Below are positions 1 to 9,008 of a stretch of 64,000 bases of DNA, piece after piece. The stretch is taken from NCBI RefSeq assembly GCF_042186555.1, contig NC_133330.1, forward strand, positions 166,247,099 to 166,311,098, given 5' to 3'. Numbering within the stretch: position 1 is the stretch's first letter; every line of letters begins with the position of its first letter. This DNA comes from Aquarana catesbeiana (Eukaryota > Chordata > Amphibia > Anura > Ranidae). A program made the translations under genes and the position numbers. The notes under the pieces were generated by a model. That model ran no database searches and was not told the origin of the DNA. It saw nothing but the letters and a program-made list of their open reading frames with translations.

Positions 1-636
1 GGTGGGGAGGCAGGACTGGATACTGGCATGATGGTATGGGTTGGAAAAAACTTCTGCTTCTTTTTGGTTTTAGCCACTGGGGATCTATAAGTGGGTACAG
101 GGCTGTAGGTAGTGAATGCAGCTGGTAGAAGTGAAGAGTGAAAGGATGGCAAAACAGAGGGAGTAGGTTTTGAAGGGAGATTTAGTGGAGCTGATGGAGG
201 CAGTTGAGAAGCAGCAGGGGAGTTAAAGGCAGGGTAGGTGCAACAGGAGGGAACAGGGTACTGGTATTTCATTGGTAGAAAGGTATATTCGGAGTTAACA
301 GAAGCTGAATGCAACAGACTTGACCAGGCCTGTATTAATGATTGCACTGAATCAGGTTTGCACTTAGCTTGTCTGACCAGAGACTGCACTGATTCAATGC
401 ATTTTGCAAACACCTGCTGAGGACAAGCTGAATATTGTTAAAAAAAAAATGCTAAGTCATCCTCCAACAGCCAAACTAAAGATTCTACCTGAGCTGCACT
501 AAAAGGGGGTGTATAGTCATCACCTCCCTCAGACATCAGACAGGGCCAACTCAGCACAGATCTGAATTAATGGTTGCACATCTTCAAACAAAAAACTGCC
601 TTGATCAATAAAAACATGAGCTAGGCGGATGCATTC
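1..636 (-). pseudogene. gag-like region of the outer LTR retrotransposon, distal part
   Basis: This continues, leftward, the reading frame that starts at 6698 on the minus strand and is interrupted by the younger element at 637-6594. The first frame runs from 636 to a TGA at 531-529. An ATG at 536-534 overlaps that stop and opens a second frame with many acidic and aromatic residues, which stops at 440-438 next to a run of ten A (T on the coding strand). Past that run a third frame, rich in Ser, Pro and Gln, stays open to the window edge. I infer one gag-like coding region with one or two frameshifts, the second in the homopolymer. An overlapping two-ORF design for the first change is possible. 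No zinc knuckle or protease is visible here; they would lie beyond base 1. Confidence 0.5.
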
Positions 637-1435
637 TGTTAGGTACCTGGTAGGTGAGCCTGACTGTAGGAGAAGACCTCTCATACAACGCTGGTTCAGG
701 AGCCACTGGAGTGGGAACAGTGGTCTCCTGAGCGCAGTGGGGTAGGAGTGCCTGTTGGAGTGAAGTCTCTGATGTAGAGGTAGAGATCCCTCCAGGGATA
801 GCAGGTCTGCCGGTGAGAGGAGACTGGAACAGAAGCAGGCTGACACACTGGATGGTGGAACTTGCAGGTGAGAGGAGACTGGAACAGCAGCAGACTGATA
901 CACTGGAAGTGAGGAAGTCACTAGGCTGAAGCTGATGGTGCAACAGCAACAGGTAGGCAGGCACAAGCAGAGTCAAACAGTCCGGGTTGGCAGGTAACTG
1001 GCACACAGGTGATACAGCAGGCAAAGGCAGAGTCGGTGAGCAGGCAGAGGTCGGCAACGGTAGCAGATTCAGACGGCAGAAGAGTCAGGCAGGCCGGGTC
1101 GGGATAGGAGCAGGTCGGATGGTCAAACAAGCCGGGTCAATCAGGTAACAAGCAATCAGGATTCAGGTTTCAGGCAGAGTCACAGAGCTGAGACGAAGCA
1201 GCACTGTTCCCATGAAACAGGGGAACTTTTATGTGCTGGTTGGCGCCAAACCGGCGCTAACGCGGACGCGCGCGCGCCCGTGCTTGTGCACGCGCCCGCG
1301 CCGTGCACCCGCGCGTGCCCGAGCGCCGCGCCGACGCACGGCAACTGTGGTGGTTTGACGCTGTGTCTGAACAGGAGCGCGCTGGCTCCTAGACGCATGC
1401 AAACGCCCTGATCTGGTGCTGGTGGATCCCTGACA
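637..1435 (-). repeat. 3' LTR of the complete chromovirus
   Basis: This is a 799-bp direct repeat of 5796-6594. On the element strand it starts TGTCAGGGATCC at 1435 and ends GGTACCTAACA at 637. The segment around 1250-1380 is very CpG-rich. The gag-pol frame reads 207 nt into it and stops at 1231-1229. I see no AATAAA on the element strand of the LTR, so polyadenylation must use a variant signal or lie elsewhere. Confidence 0.95.
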
Positions 1436-4400
1436 TTGCCCCCCCCCAAGGGGCAGCCTCCGGATGCCCAACAACCTTTTCTTCTCAGGATGAGTAGCGA
1501 AATAGGTGCGTACTAAACGCCTAGCATGCACATTACTGTCCGGTTCCCACGAGTTACTTTCTGGACCATAACCTTTCCATTTGATTAAAAATTGGTTTTG
1601 CCCTTGCCTTCTTCTACAATCCAGGATAGCCTCAACCTCAAATTCCTCGCTGCCATCAACTACCACAGGTTCAGGAGGTCTTGTCCCTCTATCAGGAAAG
1701 GGATCAGGTATAGCAGGTTTGAGCAGAGATACATGGAAAACTGGATGAATTTTCAATGAATCAGGTAAAGTCAGTTCGTAAGACACTTCATTGATCTTCC
1801 TTCTAACTGGAAAGGGTCCCATGAATCTGGGTGCCAACTTCTTAGAAGGACATGCTAACTTGATATTAATGGTAGAAAGCCATACCTGATCGCCAATTTG
1901 TAAGTTCAGCTCCCCCCTTCTTTTCCGGTCGAAGATCTTCTTACCATCTGCCTGGGCCTTGGACACTGTTTTCTGCAATAACCGGCTGTTGTGACTGAGG
2001 AACTCCACTGTATTCTGTACTGCTGGGACCGAAGACTCTGAAAGGAAATCAGGTAAAAAGGTTAGGTGAAAGCCGTAATTGGCGAAAAACGGGGATTGAC
2101 CGGTGGCAGAATGTTTGGCATTATTGTAAGCAAATTCTGCCAAGGGTAGTAGGGATACCCAATCGTCTTGTGTGAATGATGTGAAGCATCTGATGTATTG
2201 TTCCAGGGTCTGATTAGTCCTTTCCGTCTGACCGTTTGTTTGAGGGTGATAGGCCGAGGACAAGGCCAATTCAATCCTTAGGGTTTCACATAGGGATCTC
2301 CAGAAACGTGAAGTGAATTGAACCCCTCTATCAGAAACTATGTTTATAGGTACTCCGTGAAGTCTGATGATTTCCTTGATAAATATGCGAGCAGTCTCGG
2401 TGGCAGACGGGGTTCCCTTTAAAGGTAAAAAATGAGCCATCTTGGTTAGACGATCTACTACAACAAAGATAACTGAGCATCCTTCGGAGCATGGAAGTTC
2501 CACAATAAAGTCCATAGAAATCATTTTCCATGGTCTGTCGGGTACCGGCAATGGTTTCAATAGGCCCCAAGCTCGATTCCTGGATGATTTATTCTGGATG
2601 CAGATGGGACAGGAACTAACATACTTTTCACAAAAGTCCTTTAGATTGGGCCACCAGAATGTACGCTGCACTAGTTCCAGGGTCTTGCGGACTCCGAAGT
2701 GGCCTGCCAAAGGATGGTCGTGGAGAAGTGTTAAAACCTTGACCCGGACATTTTCAGGAACAAAAATTTGGCTTCCCTTCCAGAACAATCCATCTCTGCT
2801 CACTAAAGAGATTCCCGTTGGTCTGGCTGTTTCAGAGGATGCTTCTTTAATCAGGGAAAGTAAATCTGTTTGTAGCAGTAAAAAATTGTTTGCAGGTAAG
2901 ATGGTGTCAGGAGTAGATAAGTCCTTGGGGTTGTCATGCATACGTGATAATGCATCCGGTTTAATATTTTTAGAGCCTGGACGGTATGTGATATGGAAGG
3001 AGAAACGTGAGAAGAACAGAGCCCAGCGAGCCTGTCGAGGCCTCAATCGTTTGGCAGATCGCAGGTACTCTAGGTTTTTATGGTCAGTATAGATTAGTAC
3101 TGGATGCATAGCCCCCTCCAACAGGTACCTCCATTCTTCTAGAGCAGTTTTAATAGCAAGAAGCTCTCGGTCACCGACGTCATAATTCCTCTCCGCAGGG
3201 GAGAGTTTACGAGAGAAGAACCCTACAGGATGCATTATCTCCTTGTTACCCTTGCGCTGTGAAAGAATCGCACCTACCGCAATCTCAGAGGCATCAACCT
3301 CTAAAATAAACGGTAAGGAGGGTTCAGGGTGGCTGAGGATAGGTGCTGAAGTAAACAGTCTTTTGAGATTCTCGAAAGCGTCTTGGGCAAGTTGGTTCCA
3401 GGAGAAACGGATATTTTGTCTGGTTAACTGTGTGATAGGTGCAATTATGGCTGAGAAGCCTTTGATGAACTTTCTGTAGAAGTTTGCAAATCCCACAAAC
3501 CGCTGCACACCCTTCTTGTCCACGGGGACCGGCCAGTCCAAAACAGCGGAAACCTTTTGTGGGTCCATCTTGATGCCTGTTGCAGATATGATTAACCCCA
3601 GGAATTGGATGCTATGTTGTTCAAACTCACATTTCTCTGCTTTTGCGTATAGGCTGTGTAAGCGGAGGCGACCCAACACCCTGCGGACATGTTCCTGATG
3701 CAGTTCACGGGATTCAGAAAAAATCAGTATATCATCCAAGTATGCAATTACAAATACGTCTAGGAAGTCCCTGAGGACGTCGTTAATCAGGTGTTGGAAG
3801 GTTGCAGGAGCGTTGCAGAGTCCAAAGGGCATGACCAGGTATTCATAATGCCCGAATCGGGTTCGGAATGCTGTCTTCCACTCATGTCCAGCCTGAATAC
3901 GGATTAAATTATAAGCCCCTCTCAGGTCAAGTTTGGTGAAAATGACGGCAGTCCTTAATCTTTGAAAAAGTTCAGGTATTAAAGGTAAAGGGTACCGGTT
4001 CTTGACCGTGATCTTGTTTAGTTCACGATAGTCGATGCACGGCCGGAGAGACTTGTCCTTTTTGGTAACGAAGAATATTCCGGCGCCAGCTGGGGAGGTA
4101 GAATGGCGTATAAAACCCTTGGCCAGGTTCTCATCTATGTATGTCTTTAACACTTCCTGTTCTTTCTCAGATAATGGAAAAATGCGTCCAAAAGGTATTT
4201 CGGCTCCTGGCAGTAATTCGATGGGGCAATCGTATGGACGATGAGGTGGAAGAGAGTCTGCCCCTTTTTTACTAAACACATCAAGGAATTCATGATATTG
4301 CTTGGGTATGACCTGGCAAAGTTTCTGGTCGGTGTCCAAACAAAGTAGGGTGGAAGAGGGATCCGAATCCTTCTCAAAACAGTGTTCAAGACAGTAAGAG

Positions 4401-5782
4401 GATGAGAATTTTACTTCTCCAGATGTCCACTGAATGTAAGGGTTGTGGGCCTGCAGCCAAGGGATACCCAAGATGATGGGAAACATGGGAGAGGAGATGA
4501 CATCAAGAACCAGCAGTTCCTTGTGTTGGGAGGAAGTAGAAGCAAGCAGAGGCAGGGTCTCCTTGGTTACTTGTCCTGATCTGATGCGGGATCCGTCCGC
4601 TAGAAATACGGCAAGTCCCTGGGTTTTGGCTCGTAAAGGAATGTTATGTTGGCTGGTAAAGTTTGAATCAATAAAGCAACTGCATGCTCCGGAATCAATG
4701 ATGGCGTTGGTTGTTATAGTCCCTTCTTGCAGCTGTAAAGACAGAGGAATGGAAATGTGGGTAGAGTTCGCAGATAGGGCAGAGAGACTGGTAAACACGA
4801 CAGACGGGCACTTACTTAACTTGACAGGACAGTTCAGTACGTAGTGTCCAGACCCACCGCAGTAGAGGCACAGATTGAGTTGTCGGCGTCGGGCCCGTTC
4901 TTCAGGCGATAATGCAGGTCGCATCAGGCCCAATTGCATTGGTTCCACGGAGTCAGATGAGACATTAGCTGAATTAAGACTGGGTGAAGGTGTATAGCGG
5001 GTTGCTGGAAGTGGTGCTCTGGTTGTCATCCAACTCGGGCGGGATTGAAGAGCAGATCGCTCAGATCGACGTTCCCGGATACGTCGGTCGATTTGGATAG
5101 TCAAGTTAATCAGGGCCTCGAGAGTGTTTGGTACACCCACTCGGGCAAGTTCATCTTTTAAACCCTCAGATAGGCCCAAGCGGAACTGGTGACGCAGGGC
5201 CGCGTCGTTCCACTGAGTGTCCGCACTCCAACGTCTAAAGTCCATGATATAGTCTTCCGCAGGTCTGCGGCCTTGCTGGAGTGTAAACAAAGCGGTTTCA
5301 GCTGTAGCAGTCTGTTGGGGGTCCTCATATATCTGTGCCATGGCTTCAAAGAAGGAAGATAAGGACTGGGTCAATGCTGAGTCCCCCTCAAGTAGACGAT
5401 GGGCCCAGGTCTGGGGTTCCCCTTGTAGGAGGGAGATCACGAATCCCACTTTAGTGGCCTCCAGTGAGAAAGTTCGGGGCTGTAATGCAAAGAAGAGCTT
5501 GCATGCGTTGCGAAAGGCCCGGAACTTGGCCCGGTCTCCAGAGAATCTATCAGGAGTGGGAACCTTTGGTTCAGGTGGGAGCATCACTACGGAAGGGCCA
5601 GGAACTGACTGTGCCGGGGTTGCAGCTGAGGAGGAGGCCACGGGGTTAGACCCTGCAAGGTGCTGGACTTGTCCTTCCAATCTGCTGTAATTGTCCTGGA
5701 GGGATTGGACGGCTTGGCTAAGAGCCGCAAGGTGGGTGCAGATCTCCTTTAATGGAGAGGAATCTCCTGCAGGCTCAGTCAT
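1229..5782 (-). CDS. Gag-Pol polyprotein of a chromovirus, intact
   Basis: One 1517-codon frame encodes gag and pol together. Gag is followed by a CCHC zinc knuckle (C-X2-C-X4-H-X4-C, about residues 303-316) and an aspartic protease with DSGA (about 361). Reverse transcriptase has the YLDD box near 679, and RNase H has EVDAS near 828. Integrase has an HHCC zinc-binding region (about 1016-1060) and a DDE core: D near 1091, D in VSDRG near 1148, E in NGQTERTNQ near 1187. A chromodomain with FLIKWKGY lies near 1395. No stop or frameshift interrupts it, and gag and pol share one frame, as in Tf1/sushi elements. The chosen ATG is 14 nt from the 5' LTR, so the leader is almost absent. The frame crosses the polypurine tract and ends inside the 3' LTR, adding about 69 codons of low-complexity Arg-rich tail. 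The RT and integrase motifs make the assignment secure. Confidence 0.96.
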   Translation of the reverse strand: MTEPAGDSSPLKEICTHLAALSQAVQSLQDNYSRLEGQVQHLAGSNPVASSSAATPAQSVPGPSVVMLPPEPKVPTPDRFSGDRAKFRAFRNACKLFFALQPRTFSLEATKVGFVISLLQGEPQTWAHRLLEGDSALTQSLSSFFEAMAQIYEDPQQTATAETALFTLQQGRRPAEDYIMDFRRWSADTQWNDAALRHQFRLGLSEGLKDELARVGVPNTLEALINLTIQIDRRIRERRSERSALQSRPSWMTTRAPLPATRYTPSPSLNSANVSSDSVEPMQLGLMRPALSPEERARRRQLNLCLYCGGSGHYVLNCPVKLSKCPSVVFTSLSALSANSTHISIPLSLQLQEGTITTNAIIDSGACSCFIDSNFTSQHNIPLRAKTQGLAVFLADGSRIRSGQVTKETLPLLASTSSQHKELLVLDVISSPMFPIILGIPWLQAHNPYIQWTSGEVKFSSSYCLEHCFEKDSDPSSTLLCLDTDQKLCQVIPKQYHEFLDVFSKKGADSLPPHRPYDCPIELLPGAEIPFGRIFPLSEKEQEVLKTYIDENLAKGFIRHSTSPAGAGIFFVTKKDKSLRPCIDYRELNKITVKNRYPLPLIPELFQRLRTAVIFTKLDLRGAYNLIRIQAGHEWKTAFRTRFGHYEYLVMPFGLCNAPATFQHLINDVLRDFLDVFVIAYLDDILIFSESRELHQEHVRRVLGRLRLHSLYAKAEKCEFEQHSIQFLGLIISATGIKMDPQKVSAVLDWPVPVDKKGVQRFVGFANFYRKFIKGFSAIIAPITQLTRQNIRFSWNQLAQDAFENLKRLFTSAPILSHPEPSLPFILEVDASEIAVGAILSQRKGNKEIMHPVGFFSRKLSPAERNYDVGDRELLAIKTALEEWRYLLEGAMHPVLIYTDHKNLEYLRSAKRLRPRQARWALFFSRFSFHITYRPGSKNIKPDALSRMHDNPKDLSTPDTILPANNFLLLQTDLLSLIKEASSETARPTGISLVSRDGLFWKGSQIFVPENVRVKVLTLLHDHPLAGHFGVRKTLELVQRTFWWPNLKDFCEKYVSSCPICIQNKSSRNRAWGLLKPLPVPDRPWKMISMDFIVELPCSEGCSVIFVVVDRLTKMAHFLPLKGTPSATETARIFIKEIIRLHGVPINIVSDRGVQFTSRFWRSLCETLRIELALSSAYHPQTNGQTERTNQTLEQYIRCFTSFTQDDWVSLLPLAEFAYNNAKHSATGQSPFFANYGFHLTFLPDFLSESSVPAVQNTVEFLSHNSRLLQKTVSKAQADGKKIFDRKRRGELNLQIGDQVWLSTINIKLACPSKKLAPRFMGPFPVRRKINEVSYELTLPDSLKIHPVFHVSLLKPAIPDPFPDRGTRPPEPVVVDGSEEFEVEAILDCRRRQGQNQFLIKWKGYGPESNSWEPDSNVHARRLVRTYFATHPEKKRLLGIRRLPLGGGQCQGSTSTRSGRLHASRSQRAPVQTQRQTTTVAVRRRGARARAGARRGRVHKHGRARVRVSAGLAPTST
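1436..1452 (-). other. Polypurine tract for plus-strand priming
   Basis: On the element strand the sequence immediately before the 3' LTR is CCCCTTGGGGGGGGGCAA, with nine G at 1447-1439. This is the expected place of the polypurine tract that primes second-strand DNA synthesis. It overlaps the coding frame. The CAA just before the LTR is slightly unusual for a pure purine tract. Confidence 0.75.
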
Positions 5783-5783
5783 G

Positions 5784-5795
5784 GCTGCTTCGTAC
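5784..5795 (-). other. Primer-binding site matching the element's own transcript start
   Basis: Two nucleotides after the 5' LTR the element strand reads ACGAAGCAGC (5793 to 5784). Its reverse complement GCTGCTTCGT occurs in the same LTR at 6361 to 6352, about 30 bases after a TATA box, where the transcript should begin. A perfect 10-nt match between the expected mRNA 5' end and the PBS is the arrangement known for self-priming Tf1/sushi elements. The site does not start with TGG, as most tRNA-primed sites do. Confidence 0.8.
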
Positions 5796-6594
5796 TGTTA
5801 GGTACCTGGTAGGTGAGCCTGACTGTAGGAGAAGACCTCTCATACAACGCTGGTTCAGGAGCCACTGGAGTGGGAACAGTGGTCTCCTGAGCGCAGTGGG
5901 GTAGGAGTGCCTGTTGGAGTGAAGTCTCTGATGTAGAGGTAGAGATCCCTCCAGGGATAGCAGGTCTGCCGGTGAGAGGAGACTGGAACAGAAGCAGGCT
6001 GACACACTGGATGGTGGAACTTGCAGGTGAGAGGAGACTGGAACAGCAGCAGACTGATACACTGGAAGTGAGGAAGTCACTAGGCTGAAGCTGATGGTGC
6101 AACAGCAACAGGTAGGCAGGCACAAGCAGAGTCAAACAGTCCGGGTTGGCAGGTAACTGGCACACAGGTGATACAGCAGGCAAAGGCAGAGTCGGTGAGC
6201 AGGCAGAGGTCGGCAACGGTAGCAGATTCAGACGGCAGAAGAGTCAGGCAGGCCGGGTCGGGATAGGAGCAGGTCGGATGGTCAAACAAGCCGGGTCAAT
6301 CAGGTAACAAGCAATCAGGATTCAGGTTTCAGGCAGAGTCACAGAGCTGAGACGAAGCAGCACTGTTCCCATGAAACAGGGGAACTTTTATGTGCTGGTT
6401 GGCGCCAAACCGGCGCTAACGCGGACGCGCGCGCGCCCGTGCTTGTGCACGCGCCCGCGCCGTGCACCCGCGCGTGCCCGAGCGCCGCGCCGACGCACGG
6501 CAACTGTGGTGGTTTGACGCTGTGTCTGAACAGGAGCGCGCTGGCTCCTAGACGCATGCAAACGCCCTGATCTGGTGCTGGTGGATCCCTGACA
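5796..6594 (-). repeat. 5' LTR of the complete chromovirus
   Basis: This 799-bp LTR matches 637-1435 with no difference noticed. Target duplication CATTC follows it at 6595-6599. The U3 side is CpG-rich (around 6410-6540) and the TATA box and inferred start lie at 6391-6352. Confidence 0.95.
6352..6391 (-). promoter_or_regulatory. LTR promoter: TATA box and inferred transcription start
   Basis: ATAAAA lies at 6391-6386 on the element strand. Thirty bases downstream is GCTGCTTCGT (6361-6352), the segment complementary to the primer-binding site. The spacing fits an RNA polymerase II start at or near 6361-6363. The same arrangement occurs in the unrelated outer LTR at 7219-7177. Confidence 0.7.
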
Positions 6595-6698
6595 CATTCT
6601 AACAATTGTTCCCTAGTGTATTCAGCCAATGTCTGATAACAAAAGTCTCTGTCATCAGTTGCCAGGAGCAATAAATACAAAATACTTTCAAAGTCCAT
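6595..6698 (-). pseudogene. Start of the outer element's gag-like frame
   Basis: An ATG at 6698 opens a frame of 33 codons that runs directly into the target site of the younger chromovirus and continues in frame at 636. It begins MDFESILY and is rich in Leu, Asp and Thr. The ATG is about 72 nt downstream of the outer LTR, where gag should begin. No named domain can be recognised in so short a stretch. Confidence 0.55.
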
Positions 6699-6758
6699 CT
6701 TTCAACAATAGCTGGGACTCAGGCCCCAATTCCCAGGTGCAACCGATCTGATTGTATG

Positions 6759-6770
6759 GCTTCAGAATTC
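6759..6770 (-). other. Self-complementary primer-binding site of the outer LTR element
   Basis: Directly after the outer LTR the element strand reads GAATTCTGAAGC (6770 to 6759). The exact reverse complement GCTTCAGAATTC (12 of 12) is in that LTR at 7188 to 7177, where transcription should begin. This mirrors the PBS at 5784-5793 although the sequences differ. Confidence 0.8.
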
Positions 6771-7369
6771 TGTCAGGGGATGTTATACACAACATCCAAT
6801 GCAGGTGATCAGATCGCTGGGCTGCACCAAGGAATCAGGGACAAAACGAGAAACTGAATAAAAAAGTATGTTTATTATTAATGATAAAGACACATGTGAA
6901 ATCAAGACAGCAAACCAAAAATAAGTAAATGGTGAAGACACAGCAAACCCCCAAACCCACCTATCTATCTAACTAATATAATACACAAGCAAGGAAACAA
7001 ACATGAAATCAAAACTAAGGCATGGGCCAAGGCGACAAGGGAACAGAAACCAGGAATAATAAAGCAGACCAAGGAGCAGGGAACAGGAAACAGGACTCAA
7101 GGTCAGGATACACAAACGGGGTTCAGGAACAGGCTGGAACAAGAGCAGGTACTGGCAGGGACAAGGGCTAGCAGAGGAATTCTGAAGCACTGAGGCTTAG
7201 TTCAGGGCGGGTTTATATAGTCCAGCAGACCCATGGCAAGTGTGCTGATGACAAGTCTGCAGTCCAGGCAGGGAGACACCCGCTGGTGGCCACTGGAATT
7301 ACACCCTTTTGGTGCTGAATGTAATAGTGCCACCAGCAGGAGAAACCGGAGATGACACCGTTCCTGACA
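6771..7369 (-). repeat. 5' LTR of the outer LTR retrotransposon
   Basis: On the minus strand this 599-bp segment begins TGTCAGGAACGG and ends ATCCCCTGACA, giving TGTCAGG/CCTGACA inverted ends. It holds a TATA box and AATAAA motifs around 6885-6855. The gag-like frame follows at 6698. The partner LTR would be left of base 1, so the target duplication cannot be checked; GTGTC at 7370-7374 is the candidate. The element is inserted in a hAT-like repeat whose sequence resumes at 7370. Confidence 0.85.
7177..7219 (-). promoter_or_regulatory. Outer LTR promoter: TATA box and inferred start
   Basis: TATATAA at 7219-7213 on the minus strand precedes GCTTCAGAATTC (7188-7177) by 31 bases. The latter is fully complementary to the primer-binding site at 6770-6759, which supports a transcript start at about 7188. 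Confidence 0.7.
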
Positions 7370-8241
7370 GTGTCTCCTTTGTTTTTTACTATTTTTGACA
7401 ATTTTTTTTGTGAAATGGTAGGGGTACAATGTACCCAAAACCAATTCACATGGGGGGGCAGGATCTGGGGGTTCCCTTGTTAAAGGGAGCTTCCAGATTC
7501 CCATAAGCCCCCTGCCCACAGACACCCACAACCGCTGGGCAAGGGTTGTGGGGATGAGGCCCTTGTCCCCATCAACATGGGGACAAGATGTTTTGGGGGT
7601 TACACCTACGCCATTTTTTTGTTTTATTTGGCACAGGGTTCCCCTTAATGTCCATACCAGACCTGAAGGGCCTGGTATGGATTTTGGGGGGACCCCCACG
7701 CAATTTTTTTAAATTCTTGGTTCGGGGTTCCCCTTATCACTCACACCAGACCCAAAAGGCCTGGTAATGGACTGGGGGGGAACCCATGCCGTTTTTTTCT
7801 ATATTGCCAAGGCCCGACAATTTATTACAGCCGCGTTTTAAATTACTTTTTTGCTTTAGAAATGTAATTTTGCTGTGGTACTGTTCTAAACACGGGAAAA
7901 CTGCACCACTTTACAGGCATACTATAGACACCCCCCAGGCACGATATTTAAAGGAATATTTCATTGTTTCACTTTAAGCATTATTAAAATCACTGCTCCC
8001 GAAAAAATGGCCGCTTTTAAAACTTTTTTTGCATTGATATTGATGTCCCCTGGGACAGGACCCGGGTCCCAAGACAATTTTTTTCACAATAACTTGCATA
8101 TAAGCCTTTAAAATTAGCACTTTTGATTTTTCATGTTCATGCCCCATAGACTTTAACGGTGCTCGCGTGTTCGTCCGAATTTTTTGCCTGTTCGCAAGTT
8201 CTGGTGCAAACTGAACCGGGGGGGTGTTCGGCTCATCCTTA
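7370..8241. mobile_element. Non-autonomous hAT-like element, partial (copy H1)
   Basis: The right end reads GGTGTTCGGCTCATCCTTA, matching the right terminus of the copy at 13456-14544 (terminal motif TAGGGATGAGC). The body contains the shared internal module (GGGTACAATGTACCC, then C/G-rich blocks with CAACATGGGGACAAG) also found at 43154-44846 and 49990-50600. The left end is cut by the LTR element at 7369. No coding capacity is evident. Confidence 0.7.
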
Positions 8242-8244
8242 GTA

Positions 8245-8295
8245 AGCATTAACATAGAATCCATGAGTAAATATATAACACACCACTAGTGAGTA
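8245..8295. repeat. Short minisatellite, unit about 45 bp
   Basis: The motif GTGAGCATTAACACAGAATCC with variants is repeated here. It continues at 8815-8835 after the MITE and appears again at 41930-42000 and 45310-45480. Confidence 0.5.
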
Positions 8296-8299
8296 TTAA

Positions 8300-8810
8300 A
8301 GTGTTACTAAACCCACAACAGTAAAATCAGTCTGTATATGCAGTAAAGCCTGCTTGTTACACTCACTGCAGAACCAAAGGGGTAATCTTCTACATTATGT
8401 AAAAAGGCTGCTTGACCTTGTATGCACAGATCCTCCTCTTCTTCCACTGATTCCAGAACATGTCTGGATAAGACAGAGCCTTTGGAGGCCAGCTGCACAT
8501 GCTACGTTTGGTGTGTATTGCTAGGGAGTTTTTTTGGGGGGGAGAGTGCATGTGAGCCAGCACAGTGCCAATCAGCACTGTCCAGACAGAGGGTCAGGAG
8601 TCCTAGATTCTGATAGGACAGCTCAGTGCAGTATGAAAACCCTTCCTACAAGCTTTACCAGGAACTGATAGAAATCACAAGGCTGCTATATACTGTTGAT
8701 GAGAAAATGTATTTAGCAGTTTATATTTACTAAAATAATTGCATTTCCTTGTTCTGTGTACTGTGGGAGACCAGATATAGTGAATGCAGGGTCCTGAGTT
8801 TAGTAACACT
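8300..8810. mobile_element. TTAA-flanked MITE (K1)
   Basis: Terminal inverted repeats AGTGTTACTAAACCC and its near complement (14 of 15) are flanked by TTAA at 8296-8299 and 8811-8814. TTAA duplications are typical of piggyBac and Kolobok/T2 elements. It interrupts the minisatellite, which resumes on the right. Confidence 0.8.
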
Positions 8811-8837
8811 TTAATACAGAATCCATGATTAAATATA

Positions 8838-9008
8838 CAGGGGGTAAAATATGTATTGAACACATCACAATTTTCTAGGTAAATATATTTCTAAAGGTGC
8901 TATTGACATGAAATTTTCACCACATGTTGGTAACCCATGCAATCCATGCCTACAAAGAAACCAAAACAAATAAGTTCAGAAATGAAGTTATGTGTAATAA
9001 AATGGAAT
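8838..9008 (-). mobile_element. Tc1/mariner element A, fragment 1 (terminal inverted repeat side)
   Basis: Following a TA at 8836-8837, CAGGGGGTAAAATATG starts the terminal repeat of a Tc1-like family also seen at 33426-34512. The element is on the minus strand, so this is the 3' side. It breaks at 9008, where the Penelope-like insertion begins, and continues at 14788. Confidence 0.75.

Larger units (their letters stand above)
637..6594 (-). mobile_element. Complete Ty3/gypsy chromovirus LTR retrotransposon (Tf1/sushi-like)
   Basis: The element is flanked by a 5-bp target duplication CATTC at 632-636 and 6595-6599. Both LTRs are 799 bp, begin TGTCAGGG and end CCTAACA on the element strand, and I saw no difference between them when reading them side by side. 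Between them are a primer-binding site next to the 5' LTR (5784-5793), one uninterrupted gag-pol frame with a C-terminal chromodomain, and a G-rich polypurine tract next to the 3' LTR. Matching LTRs and an open frame point to a very recent insertion that may still be mobile. It sits inside the gag of an older LTR element, and the host frame continues across it once the insertion and one CATTC are discounted. Confidence 0.95.

Noticed and set aside
529..1449. Several minus-strand ORFs of 69-150 codons in the 3' LTR, repeated at 5775-6698
   Set aside because: They fall in the LTRs, occur twice, and contain no domain. They reflect base composition of the LTR.
2442..3092. 216-codon plus-strand ORF
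   Set aside because: It is antisense to the reverse transcriptase and integrase of the chromovirus.
7202..7699. 165-codon minus-strand ORF
   Set aside because: It spans the boundary of the outer LTR and the hAT-like repeat, so it is not a real gene.
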